Shown here in pieces: positions 7,748 through 15,228 of a stretch of DNA of 16,361 nt (positions are counted from its first letter, which is position 1; each line of letters opens with the position of its first letter). Source of the stretch: an uncultured Treponema sp. (GTDB lineage Bacteria; Spirochaetota; Spirochaetia; Treponematales; Treponemataceae); the NCBI RefSeq assembly GCF_938029485.1, contig NZ_CALHGC010000137.1, positions 1-16,361 of the forward strand, given 5' to 3'. The notes under the pieces were generated by a model. That model made no database searches, was not told the origin of the DNA, and worked only from the letters and a program-made list of their open reading frames with translations. A program made the translations under genes and the position numbers.

Positions 7748-8437
7748 ATGAAGATCCTTTGCGTTTCCGACCAAATCGATCCGCTTATTTACAGCGTCAA
7801 TATCAAAGAGCGGTATCAAGATGTCGATCTTGTGATTTCGGCCGGCGATTTACCGATGGAGTATTTGGAATTTATCGTGTCATCGTTGAATAAGCCGCTC
7901 TTCTTTGTATTCGGAAACCATAATCTAAGCGCATTGCCGTATTATCATAAAAACCTAAGAACACATTCTTCTTTGCAATCCATTGCGGAGAACCGGACTG
8001 AAGGGTACGGTTCCACCTATCTCGGCTTTACCACTCGTCGAGAAGGAGGTTTGCTGTTTGCGGGTGTTTCGGGATGTATCCGATACAACAGCGATATCGG
8101 ACAATACACGGAACGGCAAATGAAGATGCAGCTGCTCGCGATGGTGCCGCGCCTTATTTACAACAAGTTGCGGTACGGGCGGTATTTAGATGTTTTTGTC
8201 GCTCATGCGACGCCCTTCGGCATCCATGACCGCCCCGATCCGTGCCATACCGGTTTTAAATGCTTTTTATGGTTTATAAAGAAGTTTAAACCGCGTTATT
8301 TTTTGCATGGACATATCCACCTTTACGACCTACAGGCGCCGCGGGTAACCGTCTACGAAAACACAACGGTTATCAATGTATTCAGCAATTACCTTTTAGA
8401 ATTCGACACTGCGCAATCTGCAAAACCGTCAAATTGA
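7748..8437 (+). CDS. Calcineurin-like metallophosphoesterase
   Basis: The 229-residue enzyme carries the metallophosphoesterase signature set: SDQID at residues 7-11, SAGDLP (Asp34), GNHN (Asn57-His58), FVAHATPFGIHDRPD (His153) and LHGHIH (His188, His190 or His191). These residues normally hold two metal ions in the active site. The first motif is usually D-x-H; here the His position is Ile with an Asp next to it, so metal site 1 is altered, as may be typical of this subgroup. There is no signal peptide or membrane span, so it is cytoplasmic. It begins one base after the TPR/Mrr-like gene, with AAAGG about 10 bases upstream of its ATG, so the two are co-transcribed. The substrate cannot be read from sequence; cyclic nucleotide, nucleotide or protein phosphates are all possible. 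Confidence 0.9.
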   Translation: MKILCVSDQIDPLIYSVNIKERYQDVDLVISAGDLPMEYLEFIVSSLNKPLFFVFGNHNLSALPYYHKNLRTHSSLQSIAENRTEGYGSTYLGFTTRREGGLLFAGVSGCIRYNSDIGQYTERQMKMQLLAMVPRLIYNKLRYGRYLDVFVAHATPFGIHDRPDPCHTGFKCFLWFIKKFKPRYFLHGHIHLYDLQAPRVTVYENTTVINVFSNYLLEFDTAQSAKPSN

Positions 8438-8481
8438 TAGCGGTCTAACAGCTTTTATTCTTCATGTTGGAAATCTGAATA

Positions 8482-8509
8482 TATATGTATAAAACTATAT
8501 GTATAAAAC
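8482..8509. repeat. Perfect 14-bp tandem repeat in the nrdB leader
   Basis: TATATGTATAAAAC occurs twice head to tail at 8482-8495 and 8496-8509, ending 5 bases before the AAGGAG ribosome site of nrdB. Each copy contains a TATAAA that could serve as a -10 box. The spacing (14 bp) does not fit the usual paired NrdR boxes, though the CTATATGT core at the junction is faintly similar to one. It may be a regulator site, a duplicated promoter element or a slippage-prone tract. The role is inferred. Confidence 0.6.
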
Positions 8510-8527
8510 GATACAAGGAGTATTTTG

Positions 8528-9583
8528 ATGATAGATAACGAAACCGTGCTTTCTCGTAAAAAGCTCTTTAACGAAACGGGCGACATCGAAGTCCATCTGC
8601 GGAAGATGATAGGCGGGAACACCACCAACCTCAACGACTTTAACAATATGAAGTATACATGGGCAAGCGAGTGGTACCGGCAGGCGATGAATAACTTCTG
8701 GATACCGGAAGAAATCAACATGAACACCGATGTGCAGGATTACCGTAAACTCAGCCCCGCGGAAAAAACCGCTTATGATAAAATTTTGTCGTTTCTTATC
8801 TTTTTGGACAGTATCCAGACGGCAAACCTGCCGAATGTCGGGCAGTATATCACCGCAAACGAGGTGAATCTTTGTCTCACCATTCAGGCGTTTCAGGAAG
8901 CGGTACATTCTCAGAGCTACAGCTACATGCTTGACACCATCTGCTCCCCCGACGAGCGGACGGCAATCCTCTATCAATGGAAGGATGATGAACATCTCTT
9001 AAAACGGAACAAGTTTATCGGCGACTTATACAATGAATTTCAGGATGATAAAAGTGCGCTTGCCTTACTCAAGGTTGCCGTTGCCAACTATATTCTGGAA
9101 GGGGTGTATTTTTATTCGGGCTTTATGTTTTTCTATAACCTCGGACGGAACAACAAGATGCCCGGTTCCGTGCAGGAAATCCGCTACATCAACCGCGACG
9201 AAAACACGCACCTGTGGCTGTTCCGCTCGATTATCCATGAACTGCAAAAAGAAGAGCCGCAGCTGTTCACGCCGGAAAACAACGAGCTGTTCCGCAGTAT
9301 GATCCGCGAAGGCTGCGAGCAGGAAATTGCGTGGGGGCATTACGTTATCGGAGACGATATTCCGGGCCTTACACGGGGCATGGTAACCGACTACATTCAG
9401 TACCTCGGCAACCTCCGCTGCGAAAACCTCGGCTTTGACCCATTGTACGAAGGGCACCGTGAAGAACCCGCCTCGATGAGCTGGGTAAGCCAGTACAGTA
9501 ATGCGAATTTGATTAAAACGGATTTTTTTGAGGCAAAATCTACCGCCTATGCAAAATCATCGGCGCTCAAGGATGATCTTTAG
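8528..9583 (+). CDS. nrdB: Class I ribonucleoside-diphosphate reductase, beta (small) subunit
   Basis: This subunit holds the dimetal-tyrosyl radical cofactor that activates the large subunit for making deoxyribonucleotides. The start is the ATG at 8528, 7 bases after AAGGAG (8515-8520), giving 351 residues, normal for the family. Numbered from a TTG one codon upstream, all expected ligands are present: Asp95 (FLDSIQ), Glu125 and His128 (QEAVHSQSY), Glu192 (LEGVYFY), and Glu226 and His229 (RDENTHL). The radical Tyr is at 132, so this looks like a tyrosyl-radical type, not the Phe-substituted chlamydial type. The C-terminus ends KDDL, shorter than the E. coli tail that docks on the large subunit. 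No nrdA lies beside it in the window, so the two subunits are encoded apart, as I recall for other treponemes. Confidence 0.96.
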   Translation: MIDNETVLSRKKLFNETGDIEVHLRKMIGGNTTNLNDFNNMKYTWASEWYRQAMNNFWIPEEINMNTDVQDYRKLSPAEKTAYDKILSFLIFLDSIQTANLPNVGQYITANEVNLCLTIQAFQEAVHSQSYSYMLDTICSPDERTAILYQWKDDEHLLKRNKFIGDLYNEFQDDKSALALLKVAVANYILEGVYFYSGFMFFYNLGRNNKMPGSVQEIRYINRDENTHLWLFRSIIHELQKEEPQLFTPENNELFRSMIREGCEQEIAWGHYVIGDDIPGLTRGMVTDYIQYLGNLRCENLGFDPLYEGHREEPASMSWVSQYSNANLIKTDFFEAKSTAYAKSSALKDDL

Positions 9584-9641
9584 GAGTTCCCTCACTTATG
9601 AGGATGCAGTATGGGTACTGCTTGGAGAAATAGAGTCTATC

Positions 9642-9683
9642 TTGCAAAGCGCTATCAATAAGGGTATATTTACCTCATAGGAG
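9642..9683 (+). promoter_or_regulatory. Predicted promoter and ribosome site of the aryl-polyene-type operon
   Basis: TTGCAA at 9642-9647 (4 of 6) and TATATT at 9665-9670 (5 of 6) are separated by 17 bases. Transcription would start near A9677, giving a leader of about 14 bases that holds AGGAG at 9679-9683, 7 bases before the lyase ATG. Its position between nrdB and the lyase indicates that the biosynthetic operon has its own promoter. Confidence 0.6.
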
Positions 9684-9690
9684 AAGAAGA

Positions 9691-11214
9691 ATGAAAAAAA
9701 TCGTGTTCGGTGAACAAAAAATATCTATTGAAGATATGGAATTGATAGCAAAAAAGGTATGCGAAATTGATTTAAATAGAACACCCGAATTTATACAAAA
9801 GATAAATGCGGGAGCTGATTTTTTGGATAGTATGATTGCCGAACACGGCGCTGTTTACGGAGTAACAACCGGTTACGGAGATTCTTGCACTAAGACGGTT
9901 CCCGCTGACAGTTATTATGTACTGCCGGTAAATCTTTCCCGCTTCCACGGCTGCGGCTTAGGAGATTACTTTGATGCTGAAACGACCCGCGCCATTATGG
10001 CGGTGCGACTAGTGTCGCTCGTGCAGGCTTGTTCGGGTGTCAGCTTTAATCTGGTAGAAGCGCTCTTCAATCTTTTAAAGCATGATATTTTACCGCGTAT
10101 TCCGCAGGAAGGAAGCGTCGGCGCAAGCGGCGATTTAACGCCGTTGTCTTATATCGTTGCCGCATTAATCGGAGAGCGGGATGTAGTGTTAAACGGTACG
10201 GTTATGCCTGCTGCGGATGCGCTGCACCGTTGCGGGTTAAAAGCAATTACGCTGCGCCCCAAAGAAGCCCTTGCCATTATGAACGGAACCGCTGCAATGA
10301 CCGGTGTTGCGTGTTTGGCGTTTTGCCGTGCAAAATATCTTGCAGACTTATCCTGTAGACTTACCGCGATGGTTTCGATTGCGATGAAAGGCAATGAATA
10401 TCATTTTGATCCGCGCTTATTTGCGATGAAGCCCCACCCCGGACAAAGCCATGCGGCGGATTTGGTGCGGAAAAATTTTTCATCGAAGGTTCAAGGTTCC
10501 GTTATCCCTGAAAAAATACAAGACAATTACAGCATACGCTGCGCTCCGCACATTATCGGTGTTTTTTATGACTTTGAACCGACTCTCCGTTCATTTATAG
10601 AAACGGAGCTGAACAGCGCAAACGATAACCCATTGGTATCCCCCGAATATCAGTCGGTGTTTCACGGCGGTCATTTTTACGGCGGTCATATTGCCTTCGC
10701 AATGGACAGCTTAAAAAACATCGTAGCAAATTTCGCCGATTTAGCGGATAGACAGCTCGCCCTGTTAGTTGATGAAAAAATGAACAAGGGTTTGCCGCCG
10801 AATCTTTCCGGTTCCGATTCTTCCTATTCATATAACCACGGACTAAAGGCGGTACAAATCGGCGCTTCCGCATGGACTGCAGAAGCATTGAAAAACACGA
10901 TGCCTGCAAGCGTATTTTCGCGCTCAACGGAATGTCATAACCAAGACAAGGTGAGCATGGGTACGATAGCCGCACGCGACTGCACCCGTGTTATCGTATT
11001 AACGACACAAGTGTTAAGCGCTCTTATGATCGCCTGCTATCAGGCAATTCAAATTCGGAAAAAGAACGGGTTAGACCGGAGCAAGACGGAAAACATAGAA
11101 GACCTGCTGGCGCAAATAGCCGAAAAATTTGACTTCTTAGTTGACGACCGTCCGTTGGAAAAAGATTTGCGCACGATAATAGCTGCAATCGATGCAAAAT
11201 ATTGGAAAGTATAA
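9691..11214 (+). CDS. MIO-type aromatic amino acid ammonia-lyase (HAL/TAL/PAL family)
   Basis: This family removes ammonia from His, Tyr or Phe using the self-formed MIO group. The 507-residue protein has VGASGDLTPLSY with the MIO triad Ala145-Ser146-Gly147, the catalytic loop VYGVTTGYG (Tyr56), MNGT (Asn199), Y-S-I-R-C (Tyr280, Arg283), FNSANDNP-type NSANDNP at 308-314 and HNQDKVSMG (416-424). The pair that sets substrate choice (Ser-His in histidases, His-Leu in TALs, Phe-Leu in many PALs) reads Phe85-His86 here (NLSRFHGCG), a mixed form. It heads an operon with thioesterase, LolA-like and MMPL genes, the arrangement of aryl-polyene/flexirubin loci, and has no hut genes beside it. A role making an aromatic starter acid such as a cinnamate or coumarate is therefore inferred over histidine breakdown. 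AGGAG precedes the ATG. Confidence 0.9.
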   Translation: MKKIVFGEQKISIEDMELIAKKVCEIDLNRTPEFIQKINAGADFLDSMIAEHGAVYGVTTGYGDSCTKTVPADSYYVLPVNLSRFHGCGLGDYFDAETTRAIMAVRLVSLVQACSGVSFNLVEALFNLLKHDILPRIPQEGSVGASGDLTPLSYIVAALIGERDVVLNGTVMPAADALHRCGLKAITLRPKEALAIMNGTAAMTGVACLAFCRAKYLADLSCRLTAMVSIAMKGNEYHFDPRLFAMKPHPGQSHAADLVRKNFSSKVQGSVIPEKIQDNYSIRCAPHIIGVFYDFEPTLRSFIETELNSANDNPLVSPEYQSVFHGGHFYGGHIAFAMDSLKNIVANFADLADRQLALLVDEKMNKGLPPNLSGSDSSYSYNHGLKAVQIGASAWTAEALKNTMPASVFSRSTECHNQDKVSMGTIAARDCTRVIVLTTQVLSALMIACYQAIQIRKKNGLDRSKTENIEDLLAQIAEKFDFLVDDRPLEKDLRTIIAAIDAKYWKV

Positions 11215-11253
11215 CTCCGACTGCTGAATTTTAAGGGGCATCTAAAGAAACCT

Positions 11254-11685
11254 ATGGATACTATTTATTTTTCGTCCGATTGTTATGTTACCGCTCAGTT
11301 TTACGATGTCGATGTTATGCAGGTAGTGTATCACGGCAACTATACAAGATATATGGAAGATGCCCGCTCTTTATTGCTGGATGCATTAGGCTACGGTTAT
11401 TTTGATATGCAGGCGGACGGTTTGGTATGGCCGGTTGTAAAACTCGAAATAAAATATATCAAACCGATTTTGCTTAAACAACGTGTCCGAATACGTACAA
11501 GTTTAATTGAATATGAAAACCGGATCGGTATTTCGTATCTTTTTTATGATGAGCATGATACGCTGTTGTGTAAGGCCAAAACATATCAGATGGCGGTTTC
11601 CATCGAAACAAAGCAATCCTGTTTTTCAAGCAAAACATTCATTGATAAGGTCGAAGCTCTATGCAAAAAAAATTCAAACGCATAA
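11254..11685 (+). CDS. Hot-dog acyl-CoA/ACP thioesterase (4HBT / YbgC-like)
   Basis: The 143-residue protein is of normal length for the single hot-dog family. The signature is residues 16-35, FYDVDVMQVVYHGNYTRYME, where Asp20 corresponds to the catalytic Asp of 4-hydroxybenzoyl-CoA thioesterases and the V-V-Y-H-x-N-Y helix start is conserved. A central VKLEIKYIKPILLKQRVRI strand pair follows, as usual. It would hydrolyse a thioester, possibly an aromatic or polyene chain on CoA or ACP. It begins 39 bases after the lyase stop, and its 3' end overlaps the LolA-like gene by 25 bases, so it sits inside the operon. The ribosome site is weak (AAGGGG lies about 15 bases upstream of the ATG). The substrate is inferred from context only. 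Confidence 0.9.
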   Translation: MDTIYFSSDCYVTAQFYDVDVMQVVYHGNYTRYMEDARSLLLDALGYGYFDMQADGLVWPVVKLEIKYIKPILLKQRVRIRTSLIEYENRIGISYLFYDEHDTLLCKAKTYQMAVSIETKQSCFSSKTFIDKVEALCKKNSNA

Positions 11686-12254
11686 TATATGCCGGTACGC
11701 TACTTCTGTTTATAGTATTATCTTCGGCAGCTCAAACGATTGATAATTTGGTAACGGTAAAGGGTTCGTACAAACAAAAAAATTACATTGCTAAAACAAA
11801 AAAAACGATAGAATCATCGGGAGCCTTTGTTTTATCCCGGGCGCACGGTATTATATGGTATACCGAAAAGCCTCAAAAATCGGTTACCGTTATGACCGAA
11901 CAAAAAGTTCTGCAAGTATTTCCCAACGGTACGGAAAAAGAGCTGGGCAATTCCGGTAATCCTATTTTCAGTTCGGTCGCGCTGCTTACCAAATCTCTGT
12001 TTACCCAAGATACTGCGGTAATAGAGCAGCATTTAAATATGCGGCAATACAAAAACGGTTTATTGGAATATGTTCCGAAAGATAATACGATTGCTTCCGT
12101 AATAAAAAAGATTGAGTTAGTGAACGCCGATAACGGGTACATCAGCTCCGTTGTTATTACATACAGCAACGGTGATACAACCGAATATATACTGTCCGTG
12201 TCATCTTTTAATGACGCACTAACACAGAATGAAACAGCTTACTTTGAAAAATAA
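11661..12254 (+). CDS. LolA-like periplasmic lipid/lipoprotein carrier
   Basis: The 197-residue protein has a Sec signal peptide (KKFKR, then GTLLLFIVLSSAAQ) with cleavage likely near residue 24-25. The mature part follows the LolA-like plan: a VKGSYKQKNY strand early on, the S-S-G-A-F-V-L strand, then HGIIWYTEKPQKSVTV, matching the W-x-x-x-x-P region of LolA relatives, and further beta strands ending in an EYILSVSSFND strand. LolA-type proteins are half-barrels that carry lipids or lipoproteins across the periplasm. Members next to MMPL exporters occur in aryl-polyene loci. The gene overlaps its neighbours on both sides (25 and 26 bases), implying coupled translation. An A8 run right after the ATG is a possible slippage site. 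The assignment rests on pattern and context, not on strict motifs. Confidence 0.75.
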   Translation: MQKKFKRIIYAGTLLLFIVLSSAAQTIDNLVTVKGSYKQKNYIAKTKKTIESSGAFVLSRAHGIIWYTEKPQKSVTVMTEQKVLQVFPNGTEKELGNSGNPIFSSVALLTKSLFTQDTAVIEQHLNMRQYKNGLLEYVPKDNTIASVIKKIELVNADNGYISSVVITYSNGDTTEYILSVSSFNDALTQNETAYFEK

Positions 12255-14571
12255 AATCCCGCTCCTTTTTTGGATTGTCCTGCATATCGGAGCCGCAATC
12301 CTTTTTTGGGTGTCCCCGCACGGAACAATCGAAACCGATCTGATTTCGATTGTTCCGAAAATTTCGCAAGACCGCTCGTTTGAAAAACCGCTGAAACATT
12401 TTTTCTCCCTTTCGTCAAATACTATTAATCTCTTTGTTGAAGCCGAAAACTTCGATACGGCAAAAAAAGCGGCCTATCAACTTGAACAAAAAATATATGA
12501 ACTATCGGATCAAGTACAGGTACAGTTGGAAGTCGGCGGGGGTGATTATAATGCTTTGCTGGAATTTTTTGACAACAATAAATATGCGCTTTTATCCGAT
12601 CGTATTGCACGGCAATTATCGCAAGGGAAGGCAACAGATGTTGCGGATGAAGCCGTTGCAAATATATATTCTCCGTTTTTCATCTCTCTGTTCACCAATG
12701 TAGAAACCGATCCGTTTTTACTTGTAAATGGTAAAGTAGAAGATCTATTGGAAGCGCTTACGGTCAATTTACCGACGTTACAAATGCAGGACAATCTTTT
12801 GTATACGACTGTCGAAGGTAAAAGCAATATTTTTATTACGATGGATTTACCGGTTGAATTTTCTACTGCGGACGGACGCTTCCAATTTATGCGGCAGTTT
12901 TTAGCCTCTGTTGATGAATTGTCCGATACATCTGATGTGTCGATATATATGTCGGGGGTACCCGTTCACAGTTTTTACAGTCAAAAAAGCGCCCAGCTGC
13001 AAATCAGTATTATTTCGACAATATCGATTATCGCGACCTTTTTCTTTTTTCTCTTTACCTATAAAAGCATCGCTGTCTTTATCGTCTGCATGGGCACGCT
13101 TGCTCTTTCAACAGGACTCGCTTATTGTATAACTTCGATCCTTTTCCCTTCCATTCATATTTTCTCGTTTGTGTTCGGCACCAGCGTTATCGGTGTTACG
13201 ATGGATTATTCCATTCATTATATTACCCACTGGTATTTTGAACACGGCAGAATAAACGTTATAAAGAAAATCTTTACCAGCTTATTCTTGGGACTTTTAA
13301 CCACCGTCATTAGCTATGTTGCACTATCTTTTTCGAGTATTGCGCTGCTGCAGCAATTATCCGTGTTTTCCATAACGGGAGTTACCGGCAGCTTTTTAAC
13401 GGTTGTCATTGTATTCCCGTATATCTTCAAAAAAACACCTAAAAACACCCATCTCTCCGTGCTGCATTTGAGCGAATCATATCTGCAATCTTATAGTTCT
13501 TTTTTTACAAATAAGCGGAGAGTTGTTTTTTTCGGTGCGATCATATTGATAGGATTGTCCGTATGGGGCATAACAAAAATACGGACTGATTTTTCAGCGG
13601 CCGGTTTATATAGTATTCCGGATAATCTAATTGTTCAAGAAATAGCGGTCAATAAGCGCATGGGGAATATGTCCAATACCGATTTAATTATTCTCAAAGG
13701 AGATAGTATTGATTCGTTAGTAGAAAAAGAAGAATTACTTGAGCCGCTATTAAAAAATGAGCAGTATCTTGCGTTATCAAAATTTTTACCATCGATAAAA
13801 AAACAACGGGAAAATATACTGCTGGCAAAAAAAGAATTGCTTCCGCTTTTGGAACAGGCAGCAGCGCTTGATCTTGATCGGCAAACTTTCTTACATATCC
13901 GCAAAGATATTGAGCAATCGGATGAACGTTTTGTCGGGATGGAACAGTTACTGCAATACTCTGCGTTGTCAAGTTTGCAAAAGCTGATTTTTAAAAATGA
14001 CGGACACTATTTTTCGGTTATTATTTTACAAAAAGGGTTGAATGCACAAACAAGAAAAGACATAGAGGCGGCAGATCCCGGTATTAAAGTATTTTCCGTT
14101 CTGCCTGCAATAAACACAGCATTGGAAAAAACCGCATACGAAGCCATGCTGTTTAACCTCGGCGCCTATTTAGTTATCTTTTTAGTTATTCTTATTTTCT
14201 TGTATAAGAAACAAGCGTTCGCGATTATTGCAATACAAATTTTCTGTTTGCTTCTTAATTTAGGTATACACGGATTATTTGGCATTCCGGTAAATATTTT
14301 CTCTATTCTGGCGCTCATTTTGTCGTTAGGAATCTCGATAGACTTTTTTATCTTTTTCTCGCACAATGCAGAGATAAAAGGGGTTACATTCATTGCTGTT
14401 TTTCTTTCGATGTTGACCACTATTTTATCGTTCGGAACCCTTTCGTTCAGCAGCTTTATTCCCGTGCGTTCGTTTGCGCTTTCTCTTTTTATCGGCATTG
14501 TGTGCGCATTTCTCTTTGCTCCCATCATTATGCTCTTTGGGCAGGATAGGCAAAAAGCGGCTCTGCAGTAA
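12229..14571 (+). CDS. MMPL/RND-superfamily lipid exporter
   Basis: The 780-residue protein has the duplicated RND layout: a membrane span at ~10-29, a large periplasmic loop (30-255), five spans at ~257-400, a span at ~431-449, a second periplasmic loop (450-640) and five spans at ~642-772. Each half carries an acidic residue in the fourth-span motif expected for proton relay: Asp326 in GVTMDYSIHY and Asp705 in GISIDFFIFFSH. MMPL-type proteins move lipids out of the inner membrane using the proton gradient. Next to a LolA-like carrier it probably hands a polyene lipid to that carrier. The start ATG overlaps the LolA-like gene by 26 bases and has no strong ribosome site. Its 3' end overlaps the convergent transferase gene by 44 bases. 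The gene is AT-rich compared with nrdB. Confidence 0.9.
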   Translation: MKQLTLKNKIPLLFWIVLHIGAAILFWVSPHGTIETDLISIVPKISQDRSFEKPLKHFFSLSSNTINLFVEAENFDTAKKAAYQLEQKIYELSDQVQVQLEVGGGDYNALLEFFDNNKYALLSDRIARQLSQGKATDVADEAVANIYSPFFISLFTNVETDPFLLVNGKVEDLLEALTVNLPTLQMQDNLLYTTVEGKSNIFITMDLPVEFSTADGRFQFMRQFLASVDELSDTSDVSIYMSGVPVHSFYSQKSAQLQISIISTISIIATFFFFLFTYKSIAVFIVCMGTLALSTGLAYCITSILFPSIHIFSFVFGTSVIGVTMDYSIHYITHWYFEHGRINVIKKIFTSLFLGLLTTVISYVALSFSSIALLQQLSVFSITGVTGSFLTVVIVFPYIFKKTPKNTHLSVLHLSESYLQSYSSFFTNKRRVVFFGAIILIGLSVWGITKIRTDFSAAGLYSIPDNLIVQEIAVNKRMGNMSNTDLIILKGDSIDSLVEKEELLEPLLKNEQYLALSKFLPSIKKQRENILLAKKELLPLLEQAAALDLDRQTFLHIRKDIEQSDERFVGMEQLLQYSALSSLQKLIFKNDGHYFSVIILQKGLNAQTRKDIEAADPGIKVFSVLPAINTALEKTAYEAMLFNLGAYLVIFLVILIFLYKKQAFAIIAIQIFCLLLNLGIHGLFGIPVNIFSILALILSLGISIDFFIFFSHNAEIKGVTFIAVFLSMLTTILSFGTLSFSSFIPVRSFALSLFIGIVCAFLFAPIIMLFGQDRQKAALQ

Positions 14572-15184
14572 TGCGTGTGTGCGGCTCCGCAGCATAGCTC
14601 CACACAAATTCAATATCCGTATCGAGCCACGCAATGATAATGCTCGCTACAAGGTGAGAAGTCTGTTGCGCTGAAACCTTTGTAAGATAAAAAGAGAAAA
14701 TACTGTGCGGATAGGCTGTAACAACCGTTGCAGGTGATGCTAACGGATTAATGCATACCGCATCTTTTATGGAAAAAATACTGCCGCCGCGTAATTTTAT
14801 ATCGGCCTCTTTTATTGTCCACAGCAAGAAAAAATCTTTTTCGACCGCCTTTGATTGTGCAAGCCACTGTTGCTCCGTTTCCGTAAACGCATATTCGGCA
14901 ATCGATTGAAAGTGTTTGGGGCGGCATTGTTCAATATCAACCGCAATATTTTTTTCCGCCATCACGGTGATACAAGATTTTTTTGTATGCGATCCGCTGA
15001 AAAAAAGCGTCTCCGTGTGCGCAAAATACGGACGCCCGTTTTTTGTCCTTAGGATGGTATAGTCGGGATGTTCATTAAAATAGCGTTGTTTCATTTCAAG
15101 CGCAGTTTGCTCAATGCTACTGTACGGGGAACAAGCAGAACCGGCAAAACTTGACAAGCCCGCTATTTCTATATACACTTTCAC
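14528..15184 (-). CDS. Sfp-type 4'-phosphopantetheinyl transferase
   Basis: This enzyme transfers phosphopantetheine from CoA to a Ser of acyl carrier proteins. From the GTG at 15184 it has 218 residues, close to the Sfp family size. Motifs in order are SGSHT (His66), IAVDIEQCRP (Asp83, Glu85, Mg/CoA binding), FTETEQQWL (Glu104) and LWTIKEADIKLRG (Trp122, Lys125, Glu126). The open frame extends to a GTG at 15223, but a predicted promoter lies in that extension and would start at 15184, and VKVYIEIAG is a natural first strand. There is no ribosome site, so the mRNA may be leaderless; a GTG at 15178 is an alternative. It lies convergent to the exporter and divergent from the ketosynthase, and probably activates the carrier proteins of this pathway. 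Confidence 0.88.
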   Translation of the reverse strand: MKVYIEIAGLSSFAGSACSPYSSIEQTALEMKQRYFNEHPDYTILRTKNGRPYFAHTETLFFSGSHTKKSCITVMAEKNIAVDIEQCRPKHFQSIAEYAFTETEQQWLAQSKAVEKDFFLLWTIKEADIKLRGGSIFSIKDAVCINPLASPATVVTAYPHSIFSFYLTKVSAQQTSHLVASIIIAWLDTDIEFVWSYAAEPHTRITAEPLFAYPAQRA

Positions 15185-15200
15185 TATGAAATTGTATACT
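15151..15200 (+). promoter_or_regulatory. Predicted promoter region of the ketosynthase gene
   Basis: Two overlapping options are visible. One is TTGACA at 15151-15156 with TACACT at 15174-15179. The other is TATACA at 15172-15177 with TATACT at 15195-15200. Both have 17-base spacers. The second -10 shares the palindrome GTATAC (15194-15199) with the opposing promoter, so the divergent pair may be co-regulated or mutually exclusive. Confidence 0.4.
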
Positions 15201-15219
15201 GTCGAATCGGAAAAGGCAA
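15191..15219 (-). promoter_or_regulatory. Predicted promoter of the phosphopantetheinyl transferase gene
   Basis: On the minus strand TTGCCT (complement of 15214-15219, 4 of 6) and TACAAT (complement of 15191-15196, 5 of 6) are 17 bases apart. The expected start is base 15184, the G of the preferred GTG initiation codon, consistent with a leaderless transcript. Confidence 0.45.
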
Positions 15220-15228
15220 GCACAGCGT

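Noticed and set aside
8487..8510. NrdR box pair upstream of nrdB
   Set aside because: The match to the known box consensus is weak, and the 14-bp period does not give the roughly three-turn spacing expected for paired boxes.
8495..8995. 166-codon frame antisense to nrdB
   Set aside because: nrdB is certain on the other strand. The antisense frame is a by-product of its codon bias, with no family resemblance.
9590..9603. Hairpin CCTCA-ctta-TGAGG just after nrdB, considered as a terminator
   Set aside because: The stem is only 5 bp and no T-run follows on either strand.
10595..10975. 126-codon frame antisense to the ammonia-lyase
   Set aside because: It lies entirely within a well-supported gene and its composition is not protein-like.
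9691..11214. Histidine-utilisation histidase (hutH)
   Set aside because: The selectivity Ser is replaced by Phe, no hut genes are nearby, and the co-transcribed genes are those of a polyene lipid locus.
14557..14592. 12-bp near-identical direct repeat (GCGGCTCTGCAG / GCGGCTCCGCAG) at the exporter/transferase junction
   Set aside because: There are only two short copies within overlapping coding sequence, corresponding to a small AEP repeat in the transferase tail. No flanking mobile-element structure is seen.
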